Below are positions 7,713-16,663 of a stretch of DNA of 40,749 nucleotides, in pieces. The position numbers were made by a program, and so were the translations under genes. Positions within the stretch are counted from its first letter, which is position 1. Every line of letters starts with the position of its first letter. Below the pieces are notes generated by a model that had not been told where the DNA came from, searched no databases, and worked only from the letters and a program-made list of their open reading frames with translations. Source of the DNA: an uncultured Chloroflexales bacterium (lineage in GTDB: Bacteria > Chloroflexota > Chloroflexia > Chloroflexales > Chloroflexaceae); contig CALCJV010000051.1 of assembly GCA_937967405.1 (NCBI GenBank), positions 1 through 40,749 of the forward strand, given 5' to 3'.

Positions 7713-9524
7713 ATGGGTTTTGTCATGGATGGACTCGATGCAGAGGAGTATGACCGTTCCTACAGCGATAGGGCGTTGATCCGGCGCATCACCAACTACT
7801 TCAAGCCGCATCGCGGGCGCATGCTGCTGATCTTGCTGATGGTGGTGTTGCAGTCGGCCGTGCAGACGTTGCTCCCATTGGCAATTGCAAACGGGATCAA
7901 CACGTTGGCCGCCATCCCCACGCTGACCCAGATTGGGCTGTTGACTGGGGCGGTGGTGCTGATCGGCGTGCTCGGTTGGGTCTTCAACTATGTGCGCCAG
8001 TATCAATCGGCGGTTGCGGTGGGCGATGTTGTGCTCGCTCTACGCGAAGATGCCTTCGATGCTGTGATGCAGCGCGATATGTCCTTCTACGATAAGTACC
8101 AATCGGGCAAAATCGTGAGCCGGGTTACGTCAGATACGCAGGACTTCTCGAATGTGGTCACGCTAACGATCAACCTTGCGAGCGAGCTACTCGTGGTTGT
8201 TGCAGTGCTGGTGGTACTGTTTGCGATCAACCCCACCCTCGCCCTGATTACAATGCTGGTGCTGCCCGGCTTTGCGATTGCCGCGCTGGTCTTTCGCAAG
8301 GCGGCGCGTTGGGCAACCCGCCGCGCCCAACGGATGACCGCCCAACTCAATGCGACGGTGCGCGAGGCCATCAGTGGGATTGGCGTTGCCAAGAGCTTCC
8401 GCCAAGAGTCTGCCATCTATGATGATTTCATGGACGTTAACAAGCTGACGTTCCGCGTCAAGCTGCAACAGGGTTTGGTCTTTGGCACGATCTTTCCCGC
8501 GCTCGATATTGTCGCTGCGATTGGGGCGGGCGTGGTCGTCTACTTTGGCGGCTTGCAGGTGCTCGGCGGGGCCGCAACGGCAGGAACGTGGTATCTCTTC
8601 CTGCGGAGCTTGCAGATGTTCTACCTTCCGATCACAAGTATCGCTTCCTTCTGGAGTCAGTTTCAGCAGGGCTTGGCCGCGAGTGAGCGTGTGTTTGCCT
8701 TAATTGACGCGGAGTCGAATGTGATCCAGACCGCCAACGAGCCAGTAGATCACCTGCACGGGGCGATCAGCTTTCGGCGCGTAGATTTTGCCTATACGCC
8801 AGATGTGCCTGTGCTGCGCGACTTCTCGCTGGAGATTCCAGCGGGGCAGAAGCTCGCGGTGGTGGGGCATACGGGCGCGGGCAAATCGAGCCTGATCAAG
8901 CTGATTACGCGCTTCTACGAGTTTCAGGGCGGCACGATCCTGATTGATGGGCGTGATCTGCGCCGCCTCGATCTGAGCCAGTACCGCCCTCAGATTGGCC
9001 TCGTGCCGCAGTCGCCGTTTCTCTTTTCGGGCACAGTGGCGGATAACATCCGCTATGGGCGACCGACGGCCAGCGATGCGGAGGTGGAAGCGGCGGCGCG
9101 GACGATTGGCGGGGCATGGCTGGATGACCTGCCGGAAGGCTTGCAGACCGATGTGGGTGAACGTGGGGCCCGCCTCTCGCTAGGGCAACGCCAGCTGGTG
9201 GCATTGGCGCGGGTGCTGCTCCAAAATCCGTGCGTCTTCATTCTGGATGAGGCGACAGCCAGTATTGACCCCTTCACGGAGGCGCAGATACAGGATGGAC
9301 TAGACGTGGTGATGCAAGGGCGCACCAGCATCGTGATTGCCCACCGCCTCTCGACGGTACGCAATGCGGATCGGATTATTGTGATGCAGGCAGGCACGAT
9401 CATCGAAGAAGGCACGCACGATACACTGCTGCTACAGGGTGGGCACTATGCCGAGCTGTATACGACGTACTTCCGCCACCAGTCTATCGAGTACATTGAG
9501 CAGGTGGGGGCGTGGAGCAGCTAA
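7713..9524 (+). CDS. ABC exporter half-transporter, catalytic Glu subunit
   Basis: A 603-aa ABC-B half-transporter whose ATG is preceded by AGGAGG with good spacing. Six membrane helices lie within about residues 35-330. Walker A GHTGAGKSS is near residue 385, the signature is altered to LSLGQ near 488, and Walker B ILDEATAS carries the normal catalytic Glu513. The H-loop is IVIAHRLS. Its Walker motifs with the upstream partner's intact LSGGQ would make the consensus ATP site. Its own altered signature with the partner's Asp521 would make the degenerate site. It is co-transcribed with the partner and followed by a hairpin terminator. Export of a hydrophobic compound or lipid is likely from the family; the exact substrate is unknown. 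Confidence 0.9.
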   Translation: MGFVMDGLDAEEYDRSYSDRALIRRITNYFKPHRGRMLLILLMVVLQSAVQTLLPLAIANGINTLAAIPTLTQIGLLTGAVVLIGVLGWVFNYVRQYQSAVAVGDVVLALREDAFDAVMQRDMSFYDKYQSGKIVSRVTSDTQDFSNVVTLTINLASELLVVVAVLVVLFAINPTLALITMLVLPGFAIAALVFRKAARWATRRAQRMTAQLNATVREAISGIGVAKSFRQESAIYDDFMDVNKLTFRVKLQQGLVFGTIFPALDIVAAIGAGVVVYFGGLQVLGGAATAGTWYLFLRSLQMFYLPITSIASFWSQFQQGLAASERVFALIDAESNVIQTANEPVDHLHGAISFRRVDFAYTPDVPVLRDFSLEIPAGQKLAVVGHTGAGKSSLIKLITRFYEFQGGTILIDGRDLRRLDLSQYRPQIGLVPQSPFLFSGTVADNIRYGRPTASDAEVEAAARTIGGAWLDDLPEGLQTDVGERGARLSLGQRQLVALARVLLQNPCVFILDEATASIDPFTEAQIQDGLDVVMQGRTSIVIAHRLSTVRNADRIIVMQAGTIIEEGTHDTLLLQGGHYAELYTTYFRHQSIEYIEQVGAWSS

Positions 9525-9561
9525 CGTGGCGATAGGGCGCATGTGCTAGCTTGGGGCTGTG

Positions 9562-9590
9562 GCAGAGCCGTGTCGGTGACACGGCTTTGC
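9562..9590 (+). terminator. hairpin terminator after the ABC exporter pair
   Basis: A perfect 9-bp stem (AGCCGTGTC, 9566-9574; GACACGGCT, 9578-9586) with loop GGT extends by about four weaker pairs. It is followed by a T-rich stretch (TTTGCTGTTGTTT). The same arms and loop recur at 33257-33279. Confidence 0.75.
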
Positions 9591-9619
9591 TGTTGTTTCC
9601 AGAGGAGCGAAATTGCATA

Positions 9620-9648
9620 GTGACATTTAGGGTAGGAAGTAGTATACT
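9620..9648 (+). promoter_or_regulatory. sigma-70-type promoter for the debranching enzyme gene
   Basis: A -35 GTGACA (9620-9625) and a -10 TATACT (9643-9648) are separated by 17 bp. The predicted start is near 9655, giving a leader of about 50 nt before the ATG at 9708. Confidence 0.65.
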
Positions 9649-9707
9649 ATACGTAAAGTTAAACATTCAGATATTTTGTATTGTAAGTATCTCGAAGGTG
9701 GATGAGC

Positions 9708-11762
9708 ATGATGGTTGGAACTGATATTTTGCCGGGGCAGGCGGCCCCACTCGGCGCAACAGTCTATCCCGATGGCGTGAACTTTAGCCTGTATTCGTTC
9801 AACGCGACGGCGGTCGAATTGTTGCTCTTTGATTCGCCGGAGGCGAGCATTCCTTCACGCATTATTGTCCTAAACCCAGAAGAAAATCATACAGTTTACT
9901 ATTGGCATGTGTTTGTCAAGGGATTGAAAGCTGGGCAGCTGTATGGCTATCGCGTGTTTGGGCCCTACCGGCCCGATCTGGGCTTGCGCTTCGATGGTTC
10001 GAAGGTGCTGATTGACCCGTACACCCGCGCCGTCATGTACAACGGCAACTATGACCGCGAGGCGGCTCGCCGCCCCGGTGATAATGGCTTGCAGGCCATG
10101 AAGAGTGTGGTGGTAGACAATAGCACCTACGATTGGGAAGGCGATACGCCAATCAAAGGGCAATTTTCAAACCTCATTATTTACGAGATGCATGTGCGTG
10201 GCTTTACCTACCACCCAAGTTCTGGGGTTACGCCCCACAAGCGTGGCACGTATGCTGGGCTGATTGAGAAGATTCCCTACTTGAAAGAACTCGGCGTAAC
10301 GGCGGTCGAGTTGATGCCAGTGCAGCAGTTCGATCCGCAAGATGCACCACCACCCATGCCGAACTACTGGGGCTACCAGCCAATTGCCTTCTTTGCACCG
10401 CACCGCGACTTCAGCTCGCGCCGCGATGTGCTCGGCCCTGTAGATGAGTTCCGCGATATGGTTAAAGCTCTGCACCGTGCCGGTATCAGTGTGATCCTTG
10501 ATGTCGTCTTCAATCATACCGCAGAAGGCAACCACCTTGGGCCCACCTTGTCGTTTCGCGGGATTGACAACCCAACCTACTACATGCTCGAACCCGATCG
10601 CCAGTATTACGCCAACTATAGCGGGACGGGCAACACCTTCAATGGCAACCAGACGGTGGTGCGCCGCCTGATTATTGATTGTCTGCGCTACTGGGTGCAA
10701 GAGATGCACATAGACGGCTTCCGCTTTGATCTGGCTTCGGTGCTATCCCGCGACGAAGATGGACGCATTCTGGAAGACCCGCCGATCCTGTGGGAGATCG
10801 AAACTGATCCCGTGCTGGCCCACACCAAGATCATTGCGGAGGCATGGGATGCTGCCGGACTGTACCAAGTGGGCACGTTCATTGGCAACCGTTGGGCCGA
10901 GTGGAACGGCAAATACCGCGATGATGTACGCCGCTTTGTGCGGAGTGATGCGGGCTTGGTGAGTAGCCTTTCATCCTATATCAGTGGCAGCCCTAACATC
11001 TACACCCAATCGGGGCGCGATCCCCACCGCAGCATCAATTTTATTACCGCCCACGATGGCTTTACCCTGAACGATCTCGTCTCCTACAATGAGAAGCACA
11101 ATGAAGCCAACGGCGAAGCAAACCGCGATGGAGCCAACGCAAATTTTAGCTGGAACTGTGGGATCGAAGGTCCATCCACGGATCCCGCAGTGGAAGCCCT
11201 GCGCGAACGCCAAATCCGCAATTTCCTGACTATTCTCATGACTTCGCAGGGCACCCCGATGCTGGTGATGGGCGACGAAGTACGACGCACCCAGCTCGGC
11301 AACAACAACGCCTACTGCCAAGATAACGAGATCAGCTGGTTTGATTGGACATTAGTGGAGCAACACGCAGGCTTGTTACGCTTTGTGCAAGAGCTGCTCG
11401 CGTTTCATCAGGAGCATCAAGTCTTTCGGGCGCGGCAGTTCTGGACCGAGCCGGGCGGGCCCGAAATCTCGTGGCATGGGGTGCATCTAGGACAGCCCGA
11501 TTGGAGCTACTTCTCGCGCAGCCTTGCCTACGAGTTGACCTACCCCGCCGCCGATGAGCATCTGCATGTGATGCTGAACGCCTTCTGGGAACCGCTCTGC
11601 TTCGACATGCTGTATGCCCCACAAGGCAAACACTGGTTGCGGATCGTGGATACGTCGCTCCCACCACCACATGATATTCAACGTGAGGGCGTGCCCTTGA
11701 ACCAGTCGCAGCGCAATTATCTCGTGCAGCCACGCTCGGCGGTCATCTTGAAGCTCAAGTAG
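9708..11762 (+). CDS. glgX: glycogen debranching enzyme (GlgX/isoamylase type, GH13)
   Basis: This enzyme hydrolyses alpha-1,6 branch links in glycogen or limit dextrins. It is about 684 aa, normal for the family. Three in-frame ATGs lie at 9702, 9708 and 9711; GAAGGTGG (9693-9700) best serves 9708 or 9711. An N-terminal CBM48-like domain (about 10-110; PLGATVYPDGVNFSLYS) precedes the GH13 barrel. Barrel motifs are DVVFNHTAEG, GFRFDLASV (nucleophile Asp), KIIAEAWDAAG (acid Glu) and FITAHDGFTLNDLVSYN (third Asp, with the GlgX/isoamylase-type extension). The C-terminal beta domain ends normally. It is monocistronic by its own promoter, and no other glycogen genes lie nearby. The family is very secure. 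Confidence 0.95.
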   Translation: MMVGTDILPGQAAPLGATVYPDGVNFSLYSFNATAVELLLFDSPEASIPSRIIVLNPEENHTVYYWHVFVKGLKAGQLYGYRVFGPYRPDLGLRFDGSKVLIDPYTRAVMYNGNYDREAARRPGDNGLQAMKSVVVDNSTYDWEGDTPIKGQFSNLIIYEMHVRGFTYHPSSGVTPHKRGTYAGLIEKIPYLKELGVTAVELMPVQQFDPQDAPPPMPNYWGYQPIAFFAPHRDFSSRRDVLGPVDEFRDMVKALHRAGISVILDVVFNHTAEGNHLGPTLSFRGIDNPTYYMLEPDRQYYANYSGTGNTFNGNQTVVRRLIIDCLRYWVQEMHIDGFRFDLASVLSRDEDGRILEDPPILWEIETDPVLAHTKIIAEAWDAAGLYQVGTFIGNRWAEWNGKYRDDVRRFVRSDAGLVSSLSSYISGSPNIYTQSGRDPHRSINFITAHDGFTLNDLVSYNEKHNEANGEANRDGANANFSWNCGIEGPSTDPAVEALRERQIRNFLTILMTSQGTPMLVMGDEVRRTQLGNNNAYCQDNEISWFDWTLVEQHAGLLRFVQELLAFHQEHQVFRARQFWTEPGGPEISWHGVHLGQPDWSYFSRSLAYELTYPAADEHLHVMLNAFWEPLCFDMLYAPQGKHWLRIVDTSLPPPHDIQREGVPLNQSQRNYLVQPRSAVILKLK

Positions 11763-11776
11763 CGGCGGGGCGGTTA

Positions 11777-11785
11777 TGCTATAAT
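11777..11785 (+). promoter_or_regulatory. extended -10 promoter for cvpA-mutS2
   Basis: TGCTATAAT is a perfect extended -10 (TGnTATAAT), 12 nt after the glgX stop. No -35 is evident, which is usual for extended -10 promoters. The start would be near 11792, giving a 24-nt leader before the ATG at 11816. Confidence 0.65.
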
Positions 11786-11815
11786 GAAAGTCGGTATCCG
11801 CCCGACTAAGCAAGA

Positions 11816-12385
11816 ATGGCACAGCGCATGAATGCGATGGATATACTCCTCATTGGGATACTGTTTGGTGGCTTGTTCGTGGGCTTCTCGCAGGGCATGG
11901 TCCGCGCTGCAATCATGATCGTGGCATTCTACCTTAGCGTCGTGCTAGCCAGCCTCTACTTTCCGTTGGTGGGGGCGTGGGTGCAAAGCACGTTCGGTTC
12001 GCCACCGCTTGTGGCTCAATATCTCGGCTTTATCATTGTGGTGCTCATTGCCTTTATCGCCCTCACGTTTGCGGGCGTGTATACCCTGCGCTACGTCGAG
12101 ATCGGGGGCCGCTTTGCCTTGCTCGATAAGCTGATCGGTGCGTTTCTGGGATTAATTCTGGCCGCCTTGATTGGCGGCTTTCTGGCCATGCTGCTCTGGA
12201 ACTTGATGGTCATTCGCGATGGGCGCAACTTCAATCTCCCGCTCTTTCAATGGCTTGGTGGGCAAGTCTTCTCATCAATCTTGATTGGCTTGTTTGCCAA
12301 CAACATTCTGCCGGTTGCGTATGAGTTCGCCCGCCCGCTGCTGCCCGCGAGTGCCCAAATCTTGCTCGATCCGATCACCCGCTAA
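11816..12385 (+). CDS. CvpA-family membrane protein
   Basis: A 189-aa integral membrane protein with about four hydrophobic helices. The N-terminus (MDILLIGILFGGLFVGFSQG) has the typical CvpA opening, with the Gly-rich G-x-x-x-G first helix. In-frame ATGs at 11828 and 11837 could also serve; no strong Shine-Dalgarno decides. CvpA is linked to colicin V production and envelope homeostasis in Enterobacteria, but its biochemical role is not settled. The gene ends 4 nt before mutS2. A cvpA homologue next to mutS2 is also common in Firmicutes (yshB-mutSB), which supports the family call. Translation of the two is probably coupled. Confidence 0.85.
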   Translation: MAQRMNAMDILLIGILFGGLFVGFSQGMVRAAIMIVAFYLSVVLASLYFPLVGAWVQSTFGSPPLVAQYLGFIIVVLIAFIALTFAGVYTLRYVEIGGRFALLDKLIGAFLGLILAALIGGFLAMLLWNLMVIRDGRNFNLPLFQWLGGQVFSSILIGLFANNILPVAYEFARPLLPASAQILLDPITR

Positions 12386-12389
12386 CTCC

Positions 12390-14894
12390 ATGAGTATTGC
12401 CGCCGCAACCCTTGCCACACTCGAATTTCCGCGCATCCGTGAGCAACTTGCCCGCTACACAGCCTTCACTGGCTCGCGTGAGCTTGCGCTTAACCTAACC
12501 CCCGACACCGATCCGCAGCGTGTAGCATGGCGGCTGCGCCTAACCCGCGAAGCTCGCCGTTTGCTGGCAGAGTATCCCGATGCAACCATTGGTGGGGTAT
12601 GCGATATTCGCCCAGCCATGCAGATCGCGGGGCGTGGGGGGCTGCTGGATGGCCCAACCCTGCTGCTGGTACTGAATACGCTCCGTGCGCTCCGGCTGCT
12701 GCGGCGGCTAATGCTCCGCCTCAGTCCAGAAACCTACCGCATCCTGCCTGAGATTGGCGCGGCGTTGGTAGAACTGCCCGCGCTAGAAGAACTGCTAGGG
12801 CGATCTATCGGCGATGACGGCAGCGTCCTCGACAGGGCCAGTGCAGCCCTATCGCGCATCCGCACCGACATCCGCACCTACACCAACCGCCTGCAAGAGC
12901 GTATGCACAGCTATGTCAACTCTAGCACCTATGCTCCTGTGCTGCAAGAGCCAATCGTTACGGTGCGAAATGGGCGTTATGTCCTGCCTATCAAGGCGGC
13001 CCACCGCCGTTCGCTGCCGGGCTTGGTGCACGACCAATCGGCAAGTGGCGCGACGCTCTACATTGAGCCGCTCGCGGTGGTAGACCTGAACAACGATCTG
13101 CGCGAGGCCCAAATGGCTGAGGAGCAAGAAATTAAGCGCATCCTAGCCGCGCTCTCCGCGCAGGTCGGGCGCGAGGCCGATCTGCTGATCGCCGCCATTG
13201 AGGCCGTTGCCTTAATTGATCTTGCGCTTGCCCAAGCCAAATACGCCGATGCCTTACGGGCTGTCGAGCCAACCCTGACCAATCTAGCCGCTCCGCTCAC
13301 CGCGCCCGCCCCAGCATCCACCGCTGCCACCACAGACCGCCTGACCACCGCCGGACGTGACACCGCCCCACTGCTACTCACAGCTGCCCGCCACCCCCTG
13401 CTCGATCCAGCGCAGGTCGTACCGATTGATCTCTGGCTTGGCGATCCGTTTCGCATGCTGCTGATTACCGGCCCCAATACCGGTGGCAAAACGGTCGCCC
13501 TCAAAACCGCCGGACTATTAGCCCTCATGGCCCAATCCGGCTTGCATGTGCCCGCGACTGAGCCGGTCCGCCTTCCCGTGTTGCAAGCCATCTTTGCCGA
13601 CATTGGCGACGAGCAGAGCATTGAACAGAGCCTCAGCACCTTCTCGGCCCACATGACCAATATCATCCATATTCTCGCTGAGCTAGACACTCTCGCCCAC
13701 CAGACCCCACCTAATGCCGCCGGTGTACCAGCACTGGTGCTGCTGGATGAACTGGGTGCAGGTACTGATCCAGTCGAGGGGGCAGCACTTGCCCGGGCGA
13801 TTGCCACGCGCCTGCTGGAGCGCGGCTGCCTCACCATTGCCACCTCGCACTATGCCGAACTGAAAGCCTTCGCCCACAATACGCCCGGCGTGCAGAATGC
13901 CTCTGTCGAATTTGATCTGGAAACCCTCTCGCCCACCTACCAACTGACGATAGGGCTACCGGGCCGCTCCAATGCGCTGGCCATTGCAGCGCGGCTAGGG
14001 CTAGAACCAGAATTGGTTGAGCTAGCCCGCAGCACGCTTGTGCAAGAAACCGCTCGCGTTGAAGATTTGCTGGCCGATATTCGCGCCGAACGCGAAGCCC
14101 TTGAGCAGGATCGAGAGCGGACCGCGGCGCTGCGCGAGGATGCCCAGAAGTACCGTGACCGCCTCGCTACTGCGCTGCACGAATTTGAGGATGCCCGCCA
14201 AGCCCGCCTTGATGCACTGGAACGCCAGATCGAGCAGGAGCTACGCGAGCTGCAGCAGCACGTGCGCCGCCAACGCGGGGACTCGCGGAGTAGCGCACTG
14301 GCCCGTCAGTGGGCTGCCCAAGCGGAGCAGTATGCCCAAGCCCTACAACAGCGGGTGCAGGCAACCGGCACTGCACCTGATGCGGCGAGCCAACTGGCGC
14401 AGCTCTCACCGCTGGGCGAACAGCTCCCACGCCCGCTTCAGGTTGGTGATCGTGTGTTAGTGCGTTCGGTGGGCTTGATCGGCGAGATTCTTGCGATTGA
14501 CGCAGATGAGCAAGAAGCCGATGTGCAGATGGGCGGGTTCCGCATGCGGGTGGGGCTGAATGAATTGCGCCGCGATACGGGCAAACCCACGCCCGCCCGC
14601 CGCCCGCCGCCGGAACCGGTGAGCATCAGTATTCCGGCCATGCCGGAAGTATCTATGTCCTTTGATATGCGCGGCTGGCGGGTTGCTGATGTGCAAGCGC
14701 AACTGGAGCGTTATCTCAACGATGCCTACCGCGCTGGCTTACCCAGTGTGCGCCTGATCCACGGCAAAGGCTCCGGGGCCCTACGCCAAGTGGTACGTGA
14801 GATTGTGCAACGCCATCCATTGGTGCAGGCGTATGCGAGTGGCGGAGCTGATGGCGGCGAGGGTGTAACGATTGCCACGCTGGCCGAGCATTAG
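12390..14894 (+). CDS. mutS2: endonuclease MutS2 (Smr-domain MutS homologue)
   Basis: An ATPase/nuclease that acts on branched DNA and restrains recombination; in Bacillus MutS2 also splits collided ribosomes. It is 834 aa, slightly longer than usual (about 780). ATG 12390 follows the cvpA stop by 4 nt; an open upstream extension to 12285 runs inside cvpA and is rejected. The N-terminal helical lever domain lacks the MutS mismatch-binding domain. Walker A GPNTGGKT is at 361-368, followed by GDEQSIEQSLSTFS and the Walker B LVLLDELGAGTDP. A charged coiled coil spans about 545-670. The C-terminal Smr domain (about 755-834) has FDMRGWR where LDLRG is usual, then IHGKGSGALR. All key motifs are present. 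Confidence 0.95.
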   Translation: MSIAAATLATLEFPRIREQLARYTAFTGSRELALNLTPDTDPQRVAWRLRLTREARRLLAEYPDATIGGVCDIRPAMQIAGRGGLLDGPTLLLVLNTLRALRLLRRLMLRLSPETYRILPEIGAALVELPALEELLGRSIGDDGSVLDRASAALSRIRTDIRTYTNRLQERMHSYVNSSTYAPVLQEPIVTVRNGRYVLPIKAAHRRSLPGLVHDQSASGATLYIEPLAVVDLNNDLREAQMAEEQEIKRILAALSAQVGREADLLIAAIEAVALIDLALAQAKYADALRAVEPTLTNLAAPLTAPAPASTAATTDRLTTAGRDTAPLLLTAARHPLLDPAQVVPIDLWLGDPFRMLLITGPNTGGKTVALKTAGLLALMAQSGLHVPATEPVRLPVLQAIFADIGDEQSIEQSLSTFSAHMTNIIHILAELDTLAHQTPPNAAGVPALVLLDELGAGTDPVEGAALARAIATRLLERGCLTIATSHYAELKAFAHNTPGVQNASVEFDLETLSPTYQLTIGLPGRSNALAIAARLGLEPELVELARSTLVQETARVEDLLADIRAEREALEQDRERTAALREDAQKYRDRLATALHEFEDARQARLDALERQIEQELRELQQHVRRQRGDSRSSALARQWAAQAEQYAQALQQRVQATGTAPDAASQLAQLSPLGEQLPRPLQVGDRVLVRSVGLIGEILAIDADEQEADVQMGGFRMRVGLNELRRDTGKPTPARRPPPEPVSISIPAMPEVSMSFDMRGWRVADVQAQLERYLNDAYRAGLPSVRLIHGKGSGALRQVVREIVQRHPLVQAYASGGADGGEGVTIATLAEH

Positions 14895-14924
14895 CCGGAT
14901 CAGCCGGAACGGAGACGAGATCGG

Positions 14925-15668
14925 ATGGATCAACAGCTCGTTTGGGGGCTACTTGGGCTGGCTCTGCTAGCTCCGATCATTGGGGCAGTTGTGTTGCGCT
15001 TGCTCAGCAGCACCCTCTCGCCCCTCGTGCTGACGGTGAGTAGCCTTGCCATCGCAGGCGTGGCGATTGTCAGTGTGTTGTGGCTTGGCAGCAGCAACGT
15101 CAACCAACTGCAAATCGGCAACCTCAGCCTGCTGCTGCCCGTCTCGCGCAGTGAGGGGCTAGGCTTTGAGCTACCCGCCCTGCCTGCCCTCGTGCCAACT
15201 ACGCCGCCCATTGGCGCACAAGCCCCAACGCTGCTGCCCTTGCCAACGGCGACAGTGCCTGCACCTACGGCCACCCCCACACTCACGGCAACGCTCACCG
15301 CCACCCCCACCGCCACGCCGATCATCACCGCCACCCCTAGCTTGACGGCCACACTCGTCAGCACGATCACGGGCAGCCTTGCCGTAACTGCCACCACCAA
15401 CCTTACGACAACCGATACCCTGACTCCGACAGACCCAATCACCGATTCTGTGCCGGAAGCAACGCCTCAACCAGAACCAACCGCAGAGCCAACCGTAGAG
15501 CCAACGCCGACACCATCCCAGCGCACCTACACCGTGCAGGCGGGCGATACGCTGTTTCGCATTGCGGCACAATTCAATGTATCGGTGGAAGACCTCATTC
15601 GGGCGAATAATCTATCGGCAGCGCAGGCTGACAACTTGACTGTTGGGCAGGAGTTGATTATCCCATGA
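14925..15668 (+). CDS. membrane-anchored LysM protein with Pro/Thr-rich stalk
   Basis: 247 aa. Two hydrophobic helices (about residues 5-28 and 34-55) anchor it in the membrane. A low-complexity stalk of Thr, Pro and Ala (about 85-200, repeating TATPT-like units) follows, then one LysM domain at 202-247 (YTVQAGDTLFRIAAQFNVS, ending VGQELIIP). LysM binds peptidoglycan or other GlcNAc polymers, so this should tether or sense the cell wall. GGAGACGAG precedes the ATG closely. Its TGA overlaps the ATG of the next gene by 4 nt (ATGA), so the two LysM proteins are made together. The stalk is typical of Chloroflexi surface proteins. Confidence 0.85.
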   Translation: MDQQLVWGLLGLALLAPIIGAVVLRLLSSTLSPLVLTVSSLAIAGVAIVSVLWLGSSNVNQLQIGNLSLLLPVSRSEGLGFELPALPALVPTTPPIGAQAPTLLPLPTATVPAPTATPTLTATLTATPTATPIITATPSLTATLVSTITGSLAVTATTNLTTTDTLTPTDPITDSVPEATPQPEPTAEPTVEPTPTPSQRTYTVQAGDTLFRIAAQFNVSVEDLIRANNLSAAQADNLTVGQELIIP

Positions 15669-16639
15669 CCACACACCGCGATTCGCATTGGTTTACCCGT
15701 CGGCTCTTGGTTGGGCTAGTTACGCTCGGCGTAGGTATTGCTGCGGCTGGGCTAACCCCGCACGCAACATACGCGGCCGTGCGGCCATGGCATCCACAGG
15801 TCGTGCCCGAAACCGCCGAATTACCCCGCCTCCTGCCCAACATTGCCACCTTCACCGCCCACGTCGTACAGGAGGGCGAGACACTGGCCAGCATCGCCGC
15901 TGCAACGGGCAGCATGGCCCACCTGATACAGGGCTACAATCGGCTGGAAGGTGAACCCGCTGTGGGGCGAGCATTGGTTATTCCTGTGCTTGAAGGGCAC
16001 ACCACAGAGGTGTATACACCTGTACTGGTGATCAAGGGGGTTGTAGACGCGCCCAAAGTCGCACTGACGCTGGATGCCGGGGCAAGCAGCGCACCCACCC
16101 CTGCCATCCTCGATACGCTACGCGAGCGCAACATCCGGATTACCTTCTTTTTGACGGGGCAATGGATTCGCAACAACCCAGAGCTGGCCCGCCGCATGGT
16201 GGCAGAGGGACACGAACTTGCCAACCACTCCACCAATCACCCCGACTTCCGGACCTTGAGCGATGAGCAGATCATCGCCGAGCTTGCCGATATGGAGCAG
16301 GCCCTCTTTGAGGCGACGGGCGTAGCGGCCCGCCCCTACTTCCGCCCGCCCTTCGGAGCCTACGATCAGCGCGTGTTACACGTATTGATTGGGCAAGGCT
16401 ACATGCCAATCTACTGGACCCTCGATAGTCTCGACTCAGTGGGCGAGCCGAAAAGCCCCCAATTCCTCGCCGACCGGATGACGGGCTACGGGCAGTATAC
16501 GCCGGAGCAGATGTACGGTACAATTATTCTGGCGCATTGCGGCAGTGAGCCAACCGCCCAAGCCCTACCAACGATTCTTGATCGGTATGCCGCAATGGGC
16601 ATAAAAGTTACGACGATCAGTGAAGTTCTTGGGCAATAA
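15665..16639 (+). CDS. secreted LysM-polysaccharide deacetylase (NodB family)
   Basis: A 324-aa exported enzyme predicted to remove N-acetyl groups from peptidoglycan or a related polysaccharide. A signal peptide ends near AYA at residue 37 (RRLLVGLVTLGVGIAAAGL core). One LysM lies at about 64-108. The NodB domain starts near 130. Motif 1 reads LTLDAG, so Asp137 is kept but the second Asp of TFDD is Ala138. Motif 2 is HSTNH (His188, His192), motif 3 is RPPFGAYD, and a late IILAHCG supplies the last His. TFDAG-like variants exist in related deacetylases, so activity is still plausible with an altered metal site. It overlaps the previous LysM gene by 4 nt. Confidence 0.88.
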   Translation: MTTHRDSHWFTRRLLVGLVTLGVGIAAAGLTPHATYAAVRPWHPQVVPETAELPRLLPNIATFTAHVVQEGETLASIAAATGSMAHLIQGYNRLEGEPAVGRALVIPVLEGHTTEVYTPVLVIKGVVDAPKVALTLDAGASSAPTPAILDTLRERNIRITFFLTGQWIRNNPELARRMVAEGHELANHSTNHPDFRTLSDEQIIAELADMEQALFEATGVAARPYFRPPFGAYDQRVLHVLIGQGYMPIYWTLDSLDSVGEPKSPQFLADRMTGYGQYTPEQMYGTIILAHCGSEPTAQALPTILDRYAAMGIKVTTISEVLGQ

Positions 16640-16663
16640 TACAACACCCAGCATAGAGGAGCA

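Noticed and set aside
7239-8006. 255-codon open frame on the minus strand across the ABC pair
   Set aside because: Lies antisense to two clear ABC genes, including their ATPase motifs; shadow of GC-rich coding sequence.
12285-12389. 35-codon N-terminal extension of mutS2
   Set aside because: Runs inside cvpA in another frame and is not like MutS2; ATG 12390 fits the family.
13058-13843. 261-codon open frame on the minus strand inside mutS2
   Set aside because: Antisense to the MutS2 ATPase core; Ser/Ala/Arg-rich composition typical of antisense frames.
15240-15500. Repeats in the LysM stalk as a CRISPR or minisatellite
   Set aside because: They are irregular Thr/Pro/Ala codons in a reading frame, without constant repeat-spacer periodicity.
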